In this document: positions 8,397-15,888 of the stretch, one piece after another | Layout: each line of letters starts with the position of its first letter | Numbering within the stretch: the first letter of the stretch is position 1 | Assembly (NCBI GenBank): GCA_002256395.1 | Contig: NKJG01000010.1 | Coordinates: forward strand, 16,761 to 80,760 | Length of the DNA stretch: 64,000 nt | From: Bacteroidetes bacterium B1(2017) | GTDB lineage: Bacteria; Bacteroidota; Bacteroidia; UKL13-3 | Reading direction: 5' to 3' | Position numbers and translations under genes: made by a program | Notes under the pieces: generated by a model | Database searches by the model: none | Seen by the model: only the letters and a program-made list of their open reading frames with translations | What the model was told of the DNA's origin: nothing

Positions 8397-10546
8397 GTAA
8401 TAATACAGAACATATTAGCATTGATACCACATCCAACAGCGGAAGTTGGCTGCCAACAGTTGGTGATGAAACATTAGCGTTGCTTACTCATTTAGGTCTT
8501 CCTCATAACAGTCAGCAAACCTTGCTAAATGAAACTACAGAAATTTTATCGCAATGTGGTAACACCTCACAAACAACATTCAGCGAAATTGGCCTTGTAT
8601 TCGGTTATGTCCAAAGCGGAAAAACAATGTCTTTTACTACGCTTACAGCGATGGCAAAAGACAACGGCTACCGAATGATAATTATCATAGCAGGTATTTC
8701 AACAAACCTTGTTTCGCAATCTTTTACACGACTTGAAAAAGATTTACGCATTGATGATAGAAACGATATGCAATGGCTTTCTTTCAGAAATCCAAAACGA
8801 AACGAAGCCACAACAAGAAGCCAAATTGAAAGTGCTTTAAGAAATTGGAGTGACCCAACTTATCCAACAGAAGACAAGCAAACAATTCTGATTACTGTAA
8901 TGAAACAAAAAGACCATTTGCCAAATCTATGTGAGCTTTTGCAAACAGTTGATTTAGCTGGTGTTCCAGTGCTGATTATTGATGATGAGGGCGACCAACA
9001 TAGCATGAATAATCAAAACAGAAAAAATTCAAGAACAGGTAACAGAAGAACAAGCACGATTCACAGAAGAATTGTTGAGTTAAGAAATTCAATTCCACAC
9101 CACACATTTATTCAATACACAGCAACACCGCAAGGACCTTTGTTTCAAGACATCATGGATGACCTTTCACCAAAGTTTATTCAGTTGCTTACTCCTGGGC
9201 AGGGCTACACAGGAGGGAAATTATTCTTTGAGGATAGACCACAAACAACGGAAGTAATTGACGACATAGACCCACATCAATTTCCAAACATTCCACCTCA
9301 AAGTTTGATTAATGCATTGATGCTTTTCTTTTTAGGAGTTGTAAAAGGCAAGCCATTAAGAGAAGGAAAAAATCGTTCAATGATGATTCATCCTTCTCAA
9401 CTTACCTTCACTCATGCAGAATATGCAAGGTTCGTAACAAACATTAAAAATCATTTCATCGAAGTGTTGAGTTTGCCAGATGGCAACGCAGACAAAAATG
9501 ATTTGTTAGAACAGTTCAGAGTAGCTTACAACGATTTGCAAGCCACAACAACCGACCTTCCACCATTTGATGAATTGACAGGTGACAGATTACGTCATGC
9601 AATTAGTTCAACAGTTATTCAATCACTAAATTCAACAGGCAACAACAGGACAAGTGTTGAATGGCGAAATTCTTACAGTTGGATTTTAATTGGAGGACAA
9701 GCAATGGACAGAGGATTTACAGTTGAAGGTTTAACCGTTACATACATGCCTAGGAGTGTTGGTGTAGGCAACGCAGACACAATACAACAGCGTGCAAGAT
9801 TCTTTGGTTACAAAATGAATTACATCGGCTATTGCCGAGTTTATCTTGACGGTGATGCAAGAGACCGGTACATAGATTATGTGAGGCATGAAGAAGATAT
9901 GCGAAGGAGATTATCCGAACACAAAAATTCAGGACGGAGTTTGAATGAATGGTATAGAGAAGTTTTCTTGACAAGCGATTTAACTTTAGCAAGACGAGAA
10001 ATTTTTTCGCACAACTTTCAGCGTTCAATTTTTGGTGGCGAGTGGAGTGTAATTAAAATACCACACAACGCACCAAACATTATTGAAAGCAACCAAAATA
10101 CTTTGAGCGATTTTCTTTCAAACAATGAGTTTACAAACTCTGGAAGATTCCCATTAATTCAAAAGCCATTGATTGAAGTTTACAATGAGTTACTTATACA
10201 ATTCCGTTTCAATAGCAATGCAGATGTTGGCGACTACACAGCGTTGCTTTATGTTTTAGAAAAACACTTGAATGAAGTTCCCGAACAAACTTGCACTTTA
10301 TTTTTAATAAGCAGTTTTGAAAACAAACGCTTCCGTTCATTGAATGATAAAAACCAAATTGCTCAATACTTTCAAGGACGAAACGATAGAACAGAAGGTT
10401 TGAGAGATATAAAAGGAACAGGAATTACTTTCCAAATTTATGTTTTTGATTTGGAGCAGGAGAACGGAGAAACATTTAATTCAGTAGTTGGTTTGGCAAC
10501 ATTTATTCCCGAAGAAATTTCAGTTGACCTTATTCGTTGGGCATAA
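8393..10546 (+). CDS. Z1-domain ATPase (SF2-related)
   Basis: A 717-residue protein with a Walker A motif GYVQSGKT (71-78), a DEAD-like Walker B VLIIDDEGDQ (about 192-201), a helicase-like IQYTATPQGP motif (about 240-249), the Z1 signature GGQAMDRGFTVEGLTVTYM (about 433-451) and an arginine-finger region TIQQRARFFGYK. Z1 proteins are predicted DNA translocases or remodelers found almost only with GHKL ATPases and DUF4420 nucleases in restriction-like operons. The coupled overlaps with the genes on both sides (ATGA upstream, TAATG downstream) argue for a stoichiometric complex. Confidence 0.9.
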   Translation: MSNNTEHISIDTTSNSGSWLPTVGDETLALLTHLGLPHNSQQTLLNETTEILSQCGNTSQTTFSEIGLVFGYVQSGKTMSFTTLTAMAKDNGYRMIIIIAGISTNLVSQSFTRLEKDLRIDDRNDMQWLSFRNPKRNEATTRSQIESALRNWSDPTYPTEDKQTILITVMKQKDHLPNLCELLQTVDLAGVPVLIIDDEGDQHSMNNQNRKNSRTGNRRTSTIHRRIVELRNSIPHHTFIQYTATPQGPLFQDIMDDLSPKFIQLLTPGQGYTGGKLFFEDRPQTTEVIDDIDPHQFPNIPPQSLINALMLFFLGVVKGKPLREGKNRSMMIHPSQLTFTHAEYARFVTNIKNHFIEVLSLPDGNADKNDLLEQFRVAYNDLQATTTDLPPFDELTGDRLRHAISSTVIQSLNSTGNNRTSVEWRNSYSWILIGGQAMDRGFTVEGLTVTYMPRSVGVGNADTIQQRARFFGYKMNYIGYCRVYLDGDARDRYIDYVRHEEDMRRRLSEHKNSGRSLNEWYREVFLTSDLTLARREIFSHNFQRSIFGGEWSVIKIPHNAPNIIESNQNTLSDFLSNNEFTNSGRFPLIQKPLIEVYNELLIQFRFNSNADVGDYTALLYVLEKHLNEVPEQTCTLFLISSFENKRFRSLNDKNQIAQYFQGRNDRTEGLRDIKGTGITFQIYVFDLEQENGETFNSVVGLATFIPEEISVDLIRWA

Positions 10547-11529
10547 TGAATTTACTTGAAACCTTTAATACGATAATTGCACCTAAAGAGAGTGATACAT
10601 TTCAGTTCTCTGCTATTCCAATTCCCGGATTTGACAACCACAGAATAGCAAAAGACAAAACCGAAAATCCAACTCTACTTATTTCAGTTTCTAATGAGCA
10701 GCGAAAAATTTTAACTGCAAACTTAAAACTTCAAAATGTTTCTGTGTTGTTTGACATCAAATGCAACATTCAACAAAACGGAAATCTTATTGAAAGAAAT
10801 TTTACAGCAATTTGTTTTGTTGGCAGCGACCATTCACTAAAAAAATATTTTCTAAAACTTTGTTCAGCATTAATTGAAGATTTAGGTAACACACCAACGC
10901 AAGAGGGTGTTAGAAAAGAGATTACCCGTTTCGTAGAGTTGTTTCGTTTAGCAACAGAACCGCAAACGAAAACCATTCAGGGGCTTTGGGCAGAATTATT
11001 TATGATTGCTGAAAGTAAAGAGCCAGCGAACCTTGTAAGGTGTTGGCATTCCATACCTGAAGAAAAATTTGATTTCAACAATGGCGAAGAAAGAATTGAA
11101 GTTAAGAGTTCAGGAAGTGGTTTGCGTATTCACACATTTTCACTTGACCAACTACATTCAATCACTGATACAAGAACAATCATTGCATCCGTATTTGTAA
11201 AACAAGCAAGTTCAGGAAAAAGTATTTTAGATTTGCAAAACGAAATTTCAGACCGACTTGCAGCACAAATTGAATTGATTGAGAAATTGCAAATGCAAGT
11301 TGCAATGACTTTGGGAAAATCAATTAGCGATGCAATGAAAATGAAATTTGATTTTCAGTTAGCAAAAGATTCATTGCGTTTTTACAATGCAGAAGACATT
11401 CCAAAAATTTCATTTAACAATGTTCCATCACTTGTAACAGATGTTCGTTTCAAATCTGACCTCACTGACATTAATATAATTAAACCTGGTGAAATATTAA
11501 GTAATGGGAGACTTTTTATTTCAATTTAA
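10546..11529 (+). CDS. PD-(D/E)XK motif protein (DUF4420), putative nuclease subunit
   Basis: The ORF track begins at a TTG at 10537; I choose the ATG at 10546, which overlaps the Z1 stop as TAATG and gives 327 residues. The nuclease core is KFDFNNGEERIEVKSSGSG, an Asp followed by the ExK pair (EVK near 181-183) of the PD-(D/E)XK fold. The region before it (EPQTKTIQGLWAELFMI) resembles the helix that precedes this core in DUF4420 proteins. In GHKL-Z1 operons this is the predicted DNA-cleaving subunit. It is the last gene of the coupled GHKL-Z1-DUF4420 unit. Confidence 0.85.
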   Translation: MNLLETFNTIIAPKESDTFQFSAIPIPGFDNHRIAKDKTENPTLLISVSNEQRKILTANLKLQNVSVLFDIKCNIQQNGNLIERNFTAICFVGSDHSLKKYFLKLCSALIEDLGNTPTQEGVRKEITRFVELFRLATEPQTKTIQGLWAELFMIAESKEPANLVRCWHSIPEEKFDFNNGEERIEVKSSGSGLRIHTFSLDQLHSITDTRTIIASVFVKQASSGKSILDLQNEISDRLAAQIELIEKLQMQVAMTLGKSISDAMKMKFDFQLAKDSLRFYNAEDIPKISFNNVPSLVTDVRFKSDLTDINIIKPGEILSNGRLFISI

Positions 11530-11544
11530 TGAAATTTAATTGTT

Positions 11545-11565
11545 TTAACTTTTACAAAAAGTTAA
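11545..11565. terminator. AT-rich hairpin between convergent genes
   Basis: TTAACTTTT pairs perfectly with AAAAGTTAA around ACA, 15 bases after the DUF4420 stop. The stem is weak (AT) and has no long U-tract, so it is at best a weak terminator. Confidence 0.35.
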
Positions 11566-11733
11566 GAATAGATATAGTGCAATATATTGACCATGTAATT
11601 TTAAATAACTTGTGGTTCAAAATTTTAATTTAGGTCAAATAACCTTGGGTTGTATTTTTCACAACCTAATATTAAAAAATACGGAATAGTCCCATATAAT
11701 AAATATTGAAAACAAACCTGTTAAAGCCCTAGC

Positions 11734-12204
11734 CTATAAATTAATCTGATATTGAATTCTTTTGTTCTTAATAATTGCATCTAATTCCTCAATGGTTTGG
11801 AGAGAATAAGATGAACCTTTTTCATTTAGGCTTACAAAGCAAAATCTAAATCTAGCACCTAGTATTTTGCCGAAATTAAATTCATTTTCAGTTGCCCCAA
11901 AGAAAAACCCTTTGGGGTTTTGTGGTAGGTACTTTTTGGTTGTCTTTAATTCAACTAAAATAATATCCTCTAAATAGGTCTTAATAAATTGGGCATCTAT
12001 TACTTTGCCAACCAAATCTGGTATGTAAATTAAATCAAAGGCTTGTAAAAATTTATGTTCTATACCTAATAAATTCAGTAACTCCTTTTTGCTTATCAGG
12101 TCAACCTTAAAAAATCCTGTGTGGTTTTCAATAAGGTAATTAACACCTTCCTTTTCGGTAACATTATTGGATAATGTCAATACAAATGAATGCTTCCTTG
12201 ACAT
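11734..12204 (-). CDS. Small PD-(D/E)XK restriction endonuclease-like protein
   Basis: A 156-residue protein whose centre fits a PD-(D/E)XK active site: FDLIYIPD with Asp57, then DIILVELKTTKK with Glu85 and Lys87, followed by a conserved-looking GFFFGATENEFNFGK segment. Its start overlaps the stop of the upstream XRE gene (TAATG), the arrangement of a controller gene followed by its restriction gene in type II systems. It converges on the GHKL-Z1-DUF4420 operon. Its matching methyltransferase is most simply the C5 enzyme at 5516, since no other methyltransferase is in the window; this is inference. It could instead be a nuclease requiring a different host modification. Confidence 0.75.
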   Translation of the reverse strand: MSRKHSFVLTLSNNVTEKEGVNYLIENHTGFFKVDLISKKELLNLLGIEHKFLQAFDLIYIPDLVGKVIDAQFIKTYLEDIILVELKTTKKYLPQNPKGFFFGATENEFNFGKILGARFRFCFVSLNEKGSSYSLQTIEELDAIIKNKRIQYQINL

Positions 12205-12473
12205 TATTCTTCTGCTTTTATTTCGTATTTCTTATACGAATGTTTTGGATTAATTGAAGAGAAATCTAAAAGTTCAGAAACAGTTAATTCAAAAACTTTG
12301 GCAAAAACCGCAATATTGGTAAGTGAAATATTCCTTTCGCCCCTTTCAATCATTCCAATATAGGTTCTATGAAAGCCTGTTAAATTAGAAAGCTTTTCTT
12401 GGCTAATATTTTTTTCAGAACAAAGTTGTTTAATCCTTAGGCCAAACTCTATTATTAAAGCTTCATTAATCAT
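12204..12473 (-). CDS. XRE-family regulator, controller (C) protein-like
   Basis: An 89-residue helix-turn-helix protein. The HTH spans about residues 14-68 (IKQLCSEKNISQEKLSNLTG, then HRTYIGMIERGERNISLTNI), which closely follows the restriction-controller/Cro-like pattern. The ORF track starts one codon earlier at a TTG; the ATG at 12473 is preferred. A promoter match TAGGTTTG ends only five bases from the ATG, so the mRNA may be leaderless, as is known for several C-protein genes. Two ATACAnnnTGTAT palindromes upstream are likely its operators. It is coupled to the downstream nuclease by a TAATG overlap and probably times nuclease expression behind methylation. Confidence 0.83.
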   Translation of the reverse strand: MINEALIIEFGLRIKQLCSEKNISQEKLSNLTGFHRTYIGMIERGERNISLTNIAVFAKVFELTVSELLDFSSINPKHSYKKYEIKAEE

Positions 12474-12477
12474 CAAA

Positions 12478-12508
12478 CAAACCTATACACATTGTATGTT
12501 TCGATCAA
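12478..12508 (-). promoter_or_regulatory. Promoter of the XRE-nuclease operon
   Basis: Reading the minus strand, TTG (12508-12506), a 20-base spacer and TAGGTTTG (12485-12478) match the Bacteroidota consensus TTG-N~19-TAnnTTTG. Transcription would begin at or next to the ATG at 12473, giving a leaderless message. The proximal operator fills part of the spacer. Confidence 0.6.
12485..12497. promoter_or_regulatory. Proximal operator ATACAcatTGTAT
   Basis: A palindrome with perfect 5-base arms (ATACA/TGTAT) around three bases, lying inside the promoter spacer of the XRE gene. A bound dimer here would block RNA polymerase, fitting negative autoregulation. Confidence 0.6.
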
Positions 12509-12528
12509 CAGACAATCTGTAGTATTTT

Positions 12529-12541
12529 ATACAATATGTAT
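12529..12541. promoter_or_regulatory. Distal operator ATACAataTGTAT
   Basis: A second copy of the ATACAnnnTGTAT palindrome, 44 bases from the first and about four DNA turns upstream. Its reverse complement differs from the proximal site at one base. The position upstream of the -33 element would suit activation or cooperative binding. Confidence 0.55.
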
Positions 12542-12592
12542 CATTTGTTTTTTGACTTAAATTATGTAATTCCTTTTTCAATACCCCCCCCA

Positions 12593-12634
12593 CAAAAAAA
12601 AACACCCTCCATTCCTGAAGAGTGTTTTTTTTTA
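12593..12634. terminator. Bidirectional terminator
   Basis: A-run plus ACACCCTC pairs with GAGTGT plus T-run around cattcctgaa. It has long A and T tracts on the two sides. It lies downstream of the minus-strand gene at 12770 and shields the XRE promoter from read-through. Confidence 0.7.
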
Positions 12635-12769
12635 AAGAAAGTAACAAGAAGAAGGAAACAGAAGGAGAAAGAGAAAGAACTCCCCTCTTCACGCCCTCCG
12701 CATCACGCTTTTACGCCACCAACGCCCAGTGCCCATCCTCCCAACCTCCCTTCCTCCCATCCTCCCCAA

Positions 12770-13573
12770 CTACCTTCTCACAAACGTAAACTTAGCAAGC
12801 TCCTTTCCTTCTTGCGTTTTAGGTGAATAAATAGATTTAGCGTAGGCAATGGCTTTTCTGCACAAAGTTACCATGCCGGTTTCGGGGTGTTTAGATTGCT
12901 CAAGGCGCTTATAGCGCAGGCTAGCCAAATTTTCGCTTTCGCGATGCCACAAAGCAAGCTCTGCATTTAAGCCATCGGCATAGGTTTTAAGAGAGCTTAA
13001 GCTTAGCTCGGGCTCATTGGGTTGGTAAGTGGGTACATGGGCTAAAAACTCAATCAGCTGACAAAACCATTCCACCTTGCGTTCGGCAAACTTTTGGGCA
13101 ATTTTAGGAGCCTTAGGAGCTTCTACTTGGGGCGCATTGGGATCGGGACCAGCGCTTGCATTACCCTCTAGGCTTGGCACCACGCTTGCCTTGTGAGATT
13201 TGCCTACCTTACTTTTAAAGTTATTGGTAATAACTTTAACTTGTTCTAGTGTGCCAGGTTCTAAATCGAGTGCAGTTAAATTTAGTTGAATCTGGCGCAC
13301 TTTTTCATTCAGCTCAAGAAGCATATTGTTCTTGGCTATTTGGTGACTAGCAAACAACGCAGTGGCGGTTTGTATGTCGGATACAAGCTGTTTGTTGAGC
13401 GCCAAATTATCTTTGAGCGCCAGCAAACTTATGCTCGCATTAGAGGGTTTGTAGCTTGAACCGAATGATTCAAGCTTTACAATAAGGCTCTCGGCCTTGG
13501 TCATTTGCATGACGTGATTTGAACTACCAGCAACATTCCTTGCACCAGTCTTTCCGTTTTGATAACTAAGCAT
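12770..13573 (-). CDS. Hypothetical protein
   Basis: A 267-residue soluble protein without signal peptide or membrane segment. The first ~110 residues are mostly helical (LLALKDNLALNKQLVSDIQT and similar). A Pro/Ala-rich linker follows (GPDPNAPQVEAPKAPK), then a second helical half ending RKAIAYAKSIYSPKTQEGKE. Proteins of this general layout are frequent and unassigned in Bacteroidota; I do not recognise a domain. Near the start the sequence MLSYQNGKTGARNVAGSSN may be a poorly conserved tail, so a later start (for example the Met at codon 22 or 24) is possible. It is followed by a strong terminator and is probably monocistronic. Confidence 0.6.
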   Translation of the reverse strand: MLSYQNGKTGARNVAGSSNHVMQMTKAESLIVKLESFGSSYKPSNASISLLALKDNLALNKQLVSDIQTATALFASHQIAKNNMLLELNEKVRQIQLNLTALDLEPGTLEQVKVITNNFKSKVGKSHKASVVPSLEGNASAGPDPNAPQVEAPKAPKIAQKFAERKVEWFCQLIEFLAHVPTYQPNEPELSLSSLKTYADGLNAELALWHRESENLASLRYKRLEQSKHPETGMVTLCRKAIAYAKSIYSPKTQEGKELAKFTFVRR

Positions 13574-13850
13574 GCCACAAAGATTGGGGTTGCCCTAAAC
13601 TTGATTCATAGATAAAATAATTATTTTTTTAGATAAATATCTATTCCTCGATATTTATCTATAAATGCCGAAACACCTTGTTGGAAGAGGGATTTGGGAG
13701 GTGAGCATTGAGATTTGGGAGTGGAGAAATGGGGTAAAATATCTATAAAATCTATTTTTTGTAGAATAACCCGATCCTAATTTTTGCTTCTTGAATTACC
13801 CAAAACCAGAAAAAGAGATTACACCCTCCAAATTTTGCTCTCATAATCCA

Positions 13851-14208
13851 CTTGCCGAAACTGGAAATCGTCTTGCCGAAATTGGAAATTGTATTGCGGA
13901 TGCTGGAACAAGCATTGTAGACGAAGGAAATGGCATTGCCGATGCTGGAAAAAGCATTGCCGACGATGGAAATGGCCTTGCCGATGCTGGAAATATCCAT
14001 GTCGACCTTGGAACAAGCTCTTGCCGACGATGGAAATGGCCTTGCCGATGTTGGGAATTGTCTTGCCGAAGCTGGAAATCTCGATGTCGACCTTAGAATA
14101 AGCATTGCCGATGCTGGAAATCTCCATGTCGACCTTGGAATAAGCATTGCCGAAGCTGGAAATGGCCTTGCCGATGCTGGAAATCTCCATGTCGACCTTG
14201 GAAAAAGC
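13851..14208. repeat. 21-bp tandem array, 17 units, one 22-bp unit
   Basis: Seventeen units related to CTTGCCGATGCTGGAAATGGC. All are 21 bases except the ninth (14019-14040), which has one extra base. Unit variants alternate, for example the GTCGACCTTGGAA type at 13998, 14083, 14125 and 14188. In the plus frame the units read as heptapeptides such as IADAGNG; the extra base splits this into two ORFs (13791..14096 with a TTG start, and 13930..14217). The minus strand also reads as heptads (SSIGKAI-like). The multiple-of-three period hints at a coding origin, but which strand is real, if any, cannot be decided. There are no spacers, so it is not a CRISPR. Confidence 0.8.
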
Positions 14209-14290
14209 CCTGTCTAAGATTCCTTTTCAATAAATGAATCGCATTCTTATCAAGAGTAGTTTTTTAATTCGCACTATAATTAGGGTATGA

Positions 14291-14379
14291 ATAAAACAAT
14301 ACTATTCTAATCACCAATCTCAATTCTTTTGTATTTTAAGGGTCTTTTGTTCTTTTGTTTGCAAGTTGCTTAGCCTTTA
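14291..14379 (-). pseudogene. Decayed copy of a T9SS gene end and the next gene start
   Basis: About 85 bases closely match 15861-15945, where the C-terminal sorting tail of the large T9SS protein ends and the next gene begins. Shared words include AATCTCAATTCTTTTGTATT and TTTGTTTGCAAGTTGCTTAG. The copy keeps the tail-coding bases, but the following frame is broken. It looks like a relic of a former tandem paralogue downstream of the present pair. Confidence 0.6.
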
Positions 14380-14408
14380 TGCGAAAAGTATTTGTTCTTT
14401 TAGTGAAG

Positions 14409-14487
14409 AAGGTCGCTGGTCTCTGATGTTTTATGCGTTAGCAAGAGTGACCATTAACCAGCGACCAGCAAACCAGCGACGGCCTTC
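14409..14487. repeat. GTCGCTGGT word inverted repeat
   Basis: GAAGGTCGCTGGTCTCTG... and ...AACCAGCGACCAGCAAACCAGCGACGGCCTTC form an inverted pair ending at the stop of the next minus-strand gene. It is the same family as 2800-2968 and may serve as its terminator-like structure. Confidence 0.6.
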
Positions 14488-15888
14488 CTACAGCTTCAAC
14501 ACCCTAAACGTCTTCCCCCATCCTTGGCTGGCATTATACACCCTAACCAAATACACCCCCTGCACACCTTCCAATTGATAATCTATTTGGCTATAGGTGG
14601 TAAAGTGATCTATAACTTGTCCTTGCAGGTTTATAATTTCTACTTCCTTTAAGGTTCCATCGGCATCGGGCTCAAACTTAATTCTAAAATTACCTGTGGT
14701 GGGGTTTGGAAACAATACCATGGAAGGAGCAGTTATGGGCAAGCTGGTGCGGGTAGCAAATTGGGTTCCGCTGCTATCAAACATCATCATAAAAGGGGCA
14801 TCTAAGTAATCATCCTCGGGTGTATCTAATAAAAAGTTGCGCGCCTTGCCATATACTGCTATTACTCGCTCATTCCAAAAGGTGGTAAGCTGCACATCTA
14901 CAAGCGTTTTATCTGGCACTACTTGCAAAGTTTTGTAAGGAACTAAATCTCTAGTATAAAACACCACCTTAGAGTTAACTATGCCTATCCAGCCGTCTCT
15001 AAAGGGTTCAATACTTAATATTCCATCTTTGTTTATAAACCGCTTAAGCAACTTTCCCTGCCAATTGGTTAGAATAATATCTGTTATATATGTATTTCCT
15101 GTTTGGTAAGATCCTCTCAATAAAATATCTCCCGTAACTTTATTGGGTTTAGGGTTAAAATAATCGAGCAAAGGTAATTCGGTTCTAAACGAATCTAATC
15201 TTTGAAGGTCTTTTGAATATTTAAAGATATAAGTAGGTCTTTGAAGGTAGGTAGAATCATTATTAATTGGAACTCCAGATTGAAAAAAAGCATATAACGT
15301 ATCTCCAAAAAACTTTGCAAATAAAAATTCGTCACGTGCGTTTTCATAGCCATATTCTATTGATCGAATTGTTGTAATATTTGTATCAATTATTTTAATA
15401 CAAGCATCCTCATAATTCTTCTTTTTATTTGACATTTTATTACCAATTAATACAAACTGGTCCTTGTATATTAATATATCATTATAAGTTGTAAATAGAG
15501 TTCCAATATCATAATGGTAAATTAATTTACCAGTTGTTGAAAATTTAAATAGAACAGGAGACCATCCTAGGTTTGGATTTACACCAAAAAAATAATATTT
15601 GTAATTATTCTTATAAAAATTAAAGAATTTATGATATCCAAGTGAGTCAGGACTATTATAAAACCACTTATCATTTCCACAGGAATCGTAGGCATGAATT
15701 GTTATGCCATATTCAATAGGAGATACATATTTCCATGTTATAGAAAAAAAATCATTTTCGACTTGGTTAAATATGGCAAAATTAGGTTCCTTATTAGTTC
15801 TATCTATTTGGTATTTATAAAACAAGCATTGCCCACTTACCGTAGGCAATGCTTGTATAAAAAACAATATGCTAATTAGCCATCTCAA
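14488..15888 (-). CDS. Secreted protein with T9SS type A sorting domain
   Basis: A 466-residue exported protein. Signal peptide MRWLISILFFIQALPTVSGQ. The body has no domain I recognise (a KFSTTGKLIYHYDIGT-like pattern suggests a beta-propeller-like repeat). The final ~75 residues are a T9SS type A sorting domain: LFPNPTTGNFRIKF, IINLQGQVIDHF and GVYLVRVYNASQGWGKTFRVLKL. The start is a TTG that shares bases with the stop of the upstream gene (TTGA), implying translational coupling to the giant T9SS protein. No ATG in frame would keep the signal peptide. It is likely secreted to the cell surface. Confidence 0.75.
   Translation of the reverse strand: MRWLISILFFIQALPTVSGQCLFYKYQIDRTNKEPNFAIFNQVENDFFSITWKYVSPIEYGITIHAYDSCGNDKWFYNSPDSLGYHKFFNFYKNNYKYYFFGVNPNLGWSPVLFKFSTTGKLIYHYDIGTLFTTYNDILIYKDQFVLIGNKMSNKKKNYEDACIKIIDTNITTIRSIEYGYENARDEFLFAKFFGDTLYAFFQSGVPINNDSTYLQRPTYIFKYSKDLQRLDSFRTELPLLDYFNPKPNKVTGDILLRGSYQTGNTYITDIILTNWQGKLLKRFINKDGILSIEPFRDGWIGIVNSKVVFYTRDLVPYKTLQVVPDKTLVDVQLTTFWNERVIAVYGKARNFLLDTPEDDYLDAPFMMMFDSSGTQFATRTSLPITAPSMVLFPNPTTGNFRIKFEPDADGTLKEVEIINLQGQVIDHFTTYSQIDYQLEGVQGVYLVRVYNASQGWGKTFRVLKL

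Noticed and set aside
3973-12770. Prophage, plasmid or integrative element
   Set aside because: No integrase, transposase, phage structural gene, tRNA target or flanking direct repeats were seen around the island.
12483-12826. ORFs 12483..12692 (-) and 12536..12826 (+) as small proteins
   Set aside because: Both run through the XRE operators, the terminator and a low-complexity CCTCC tract; no protein-like composition.
13851-14208. Possible CRISPR array
   Set aside because: The 21-bp units are adjacent with no unique spacers between them, and no cas genes are in the window.
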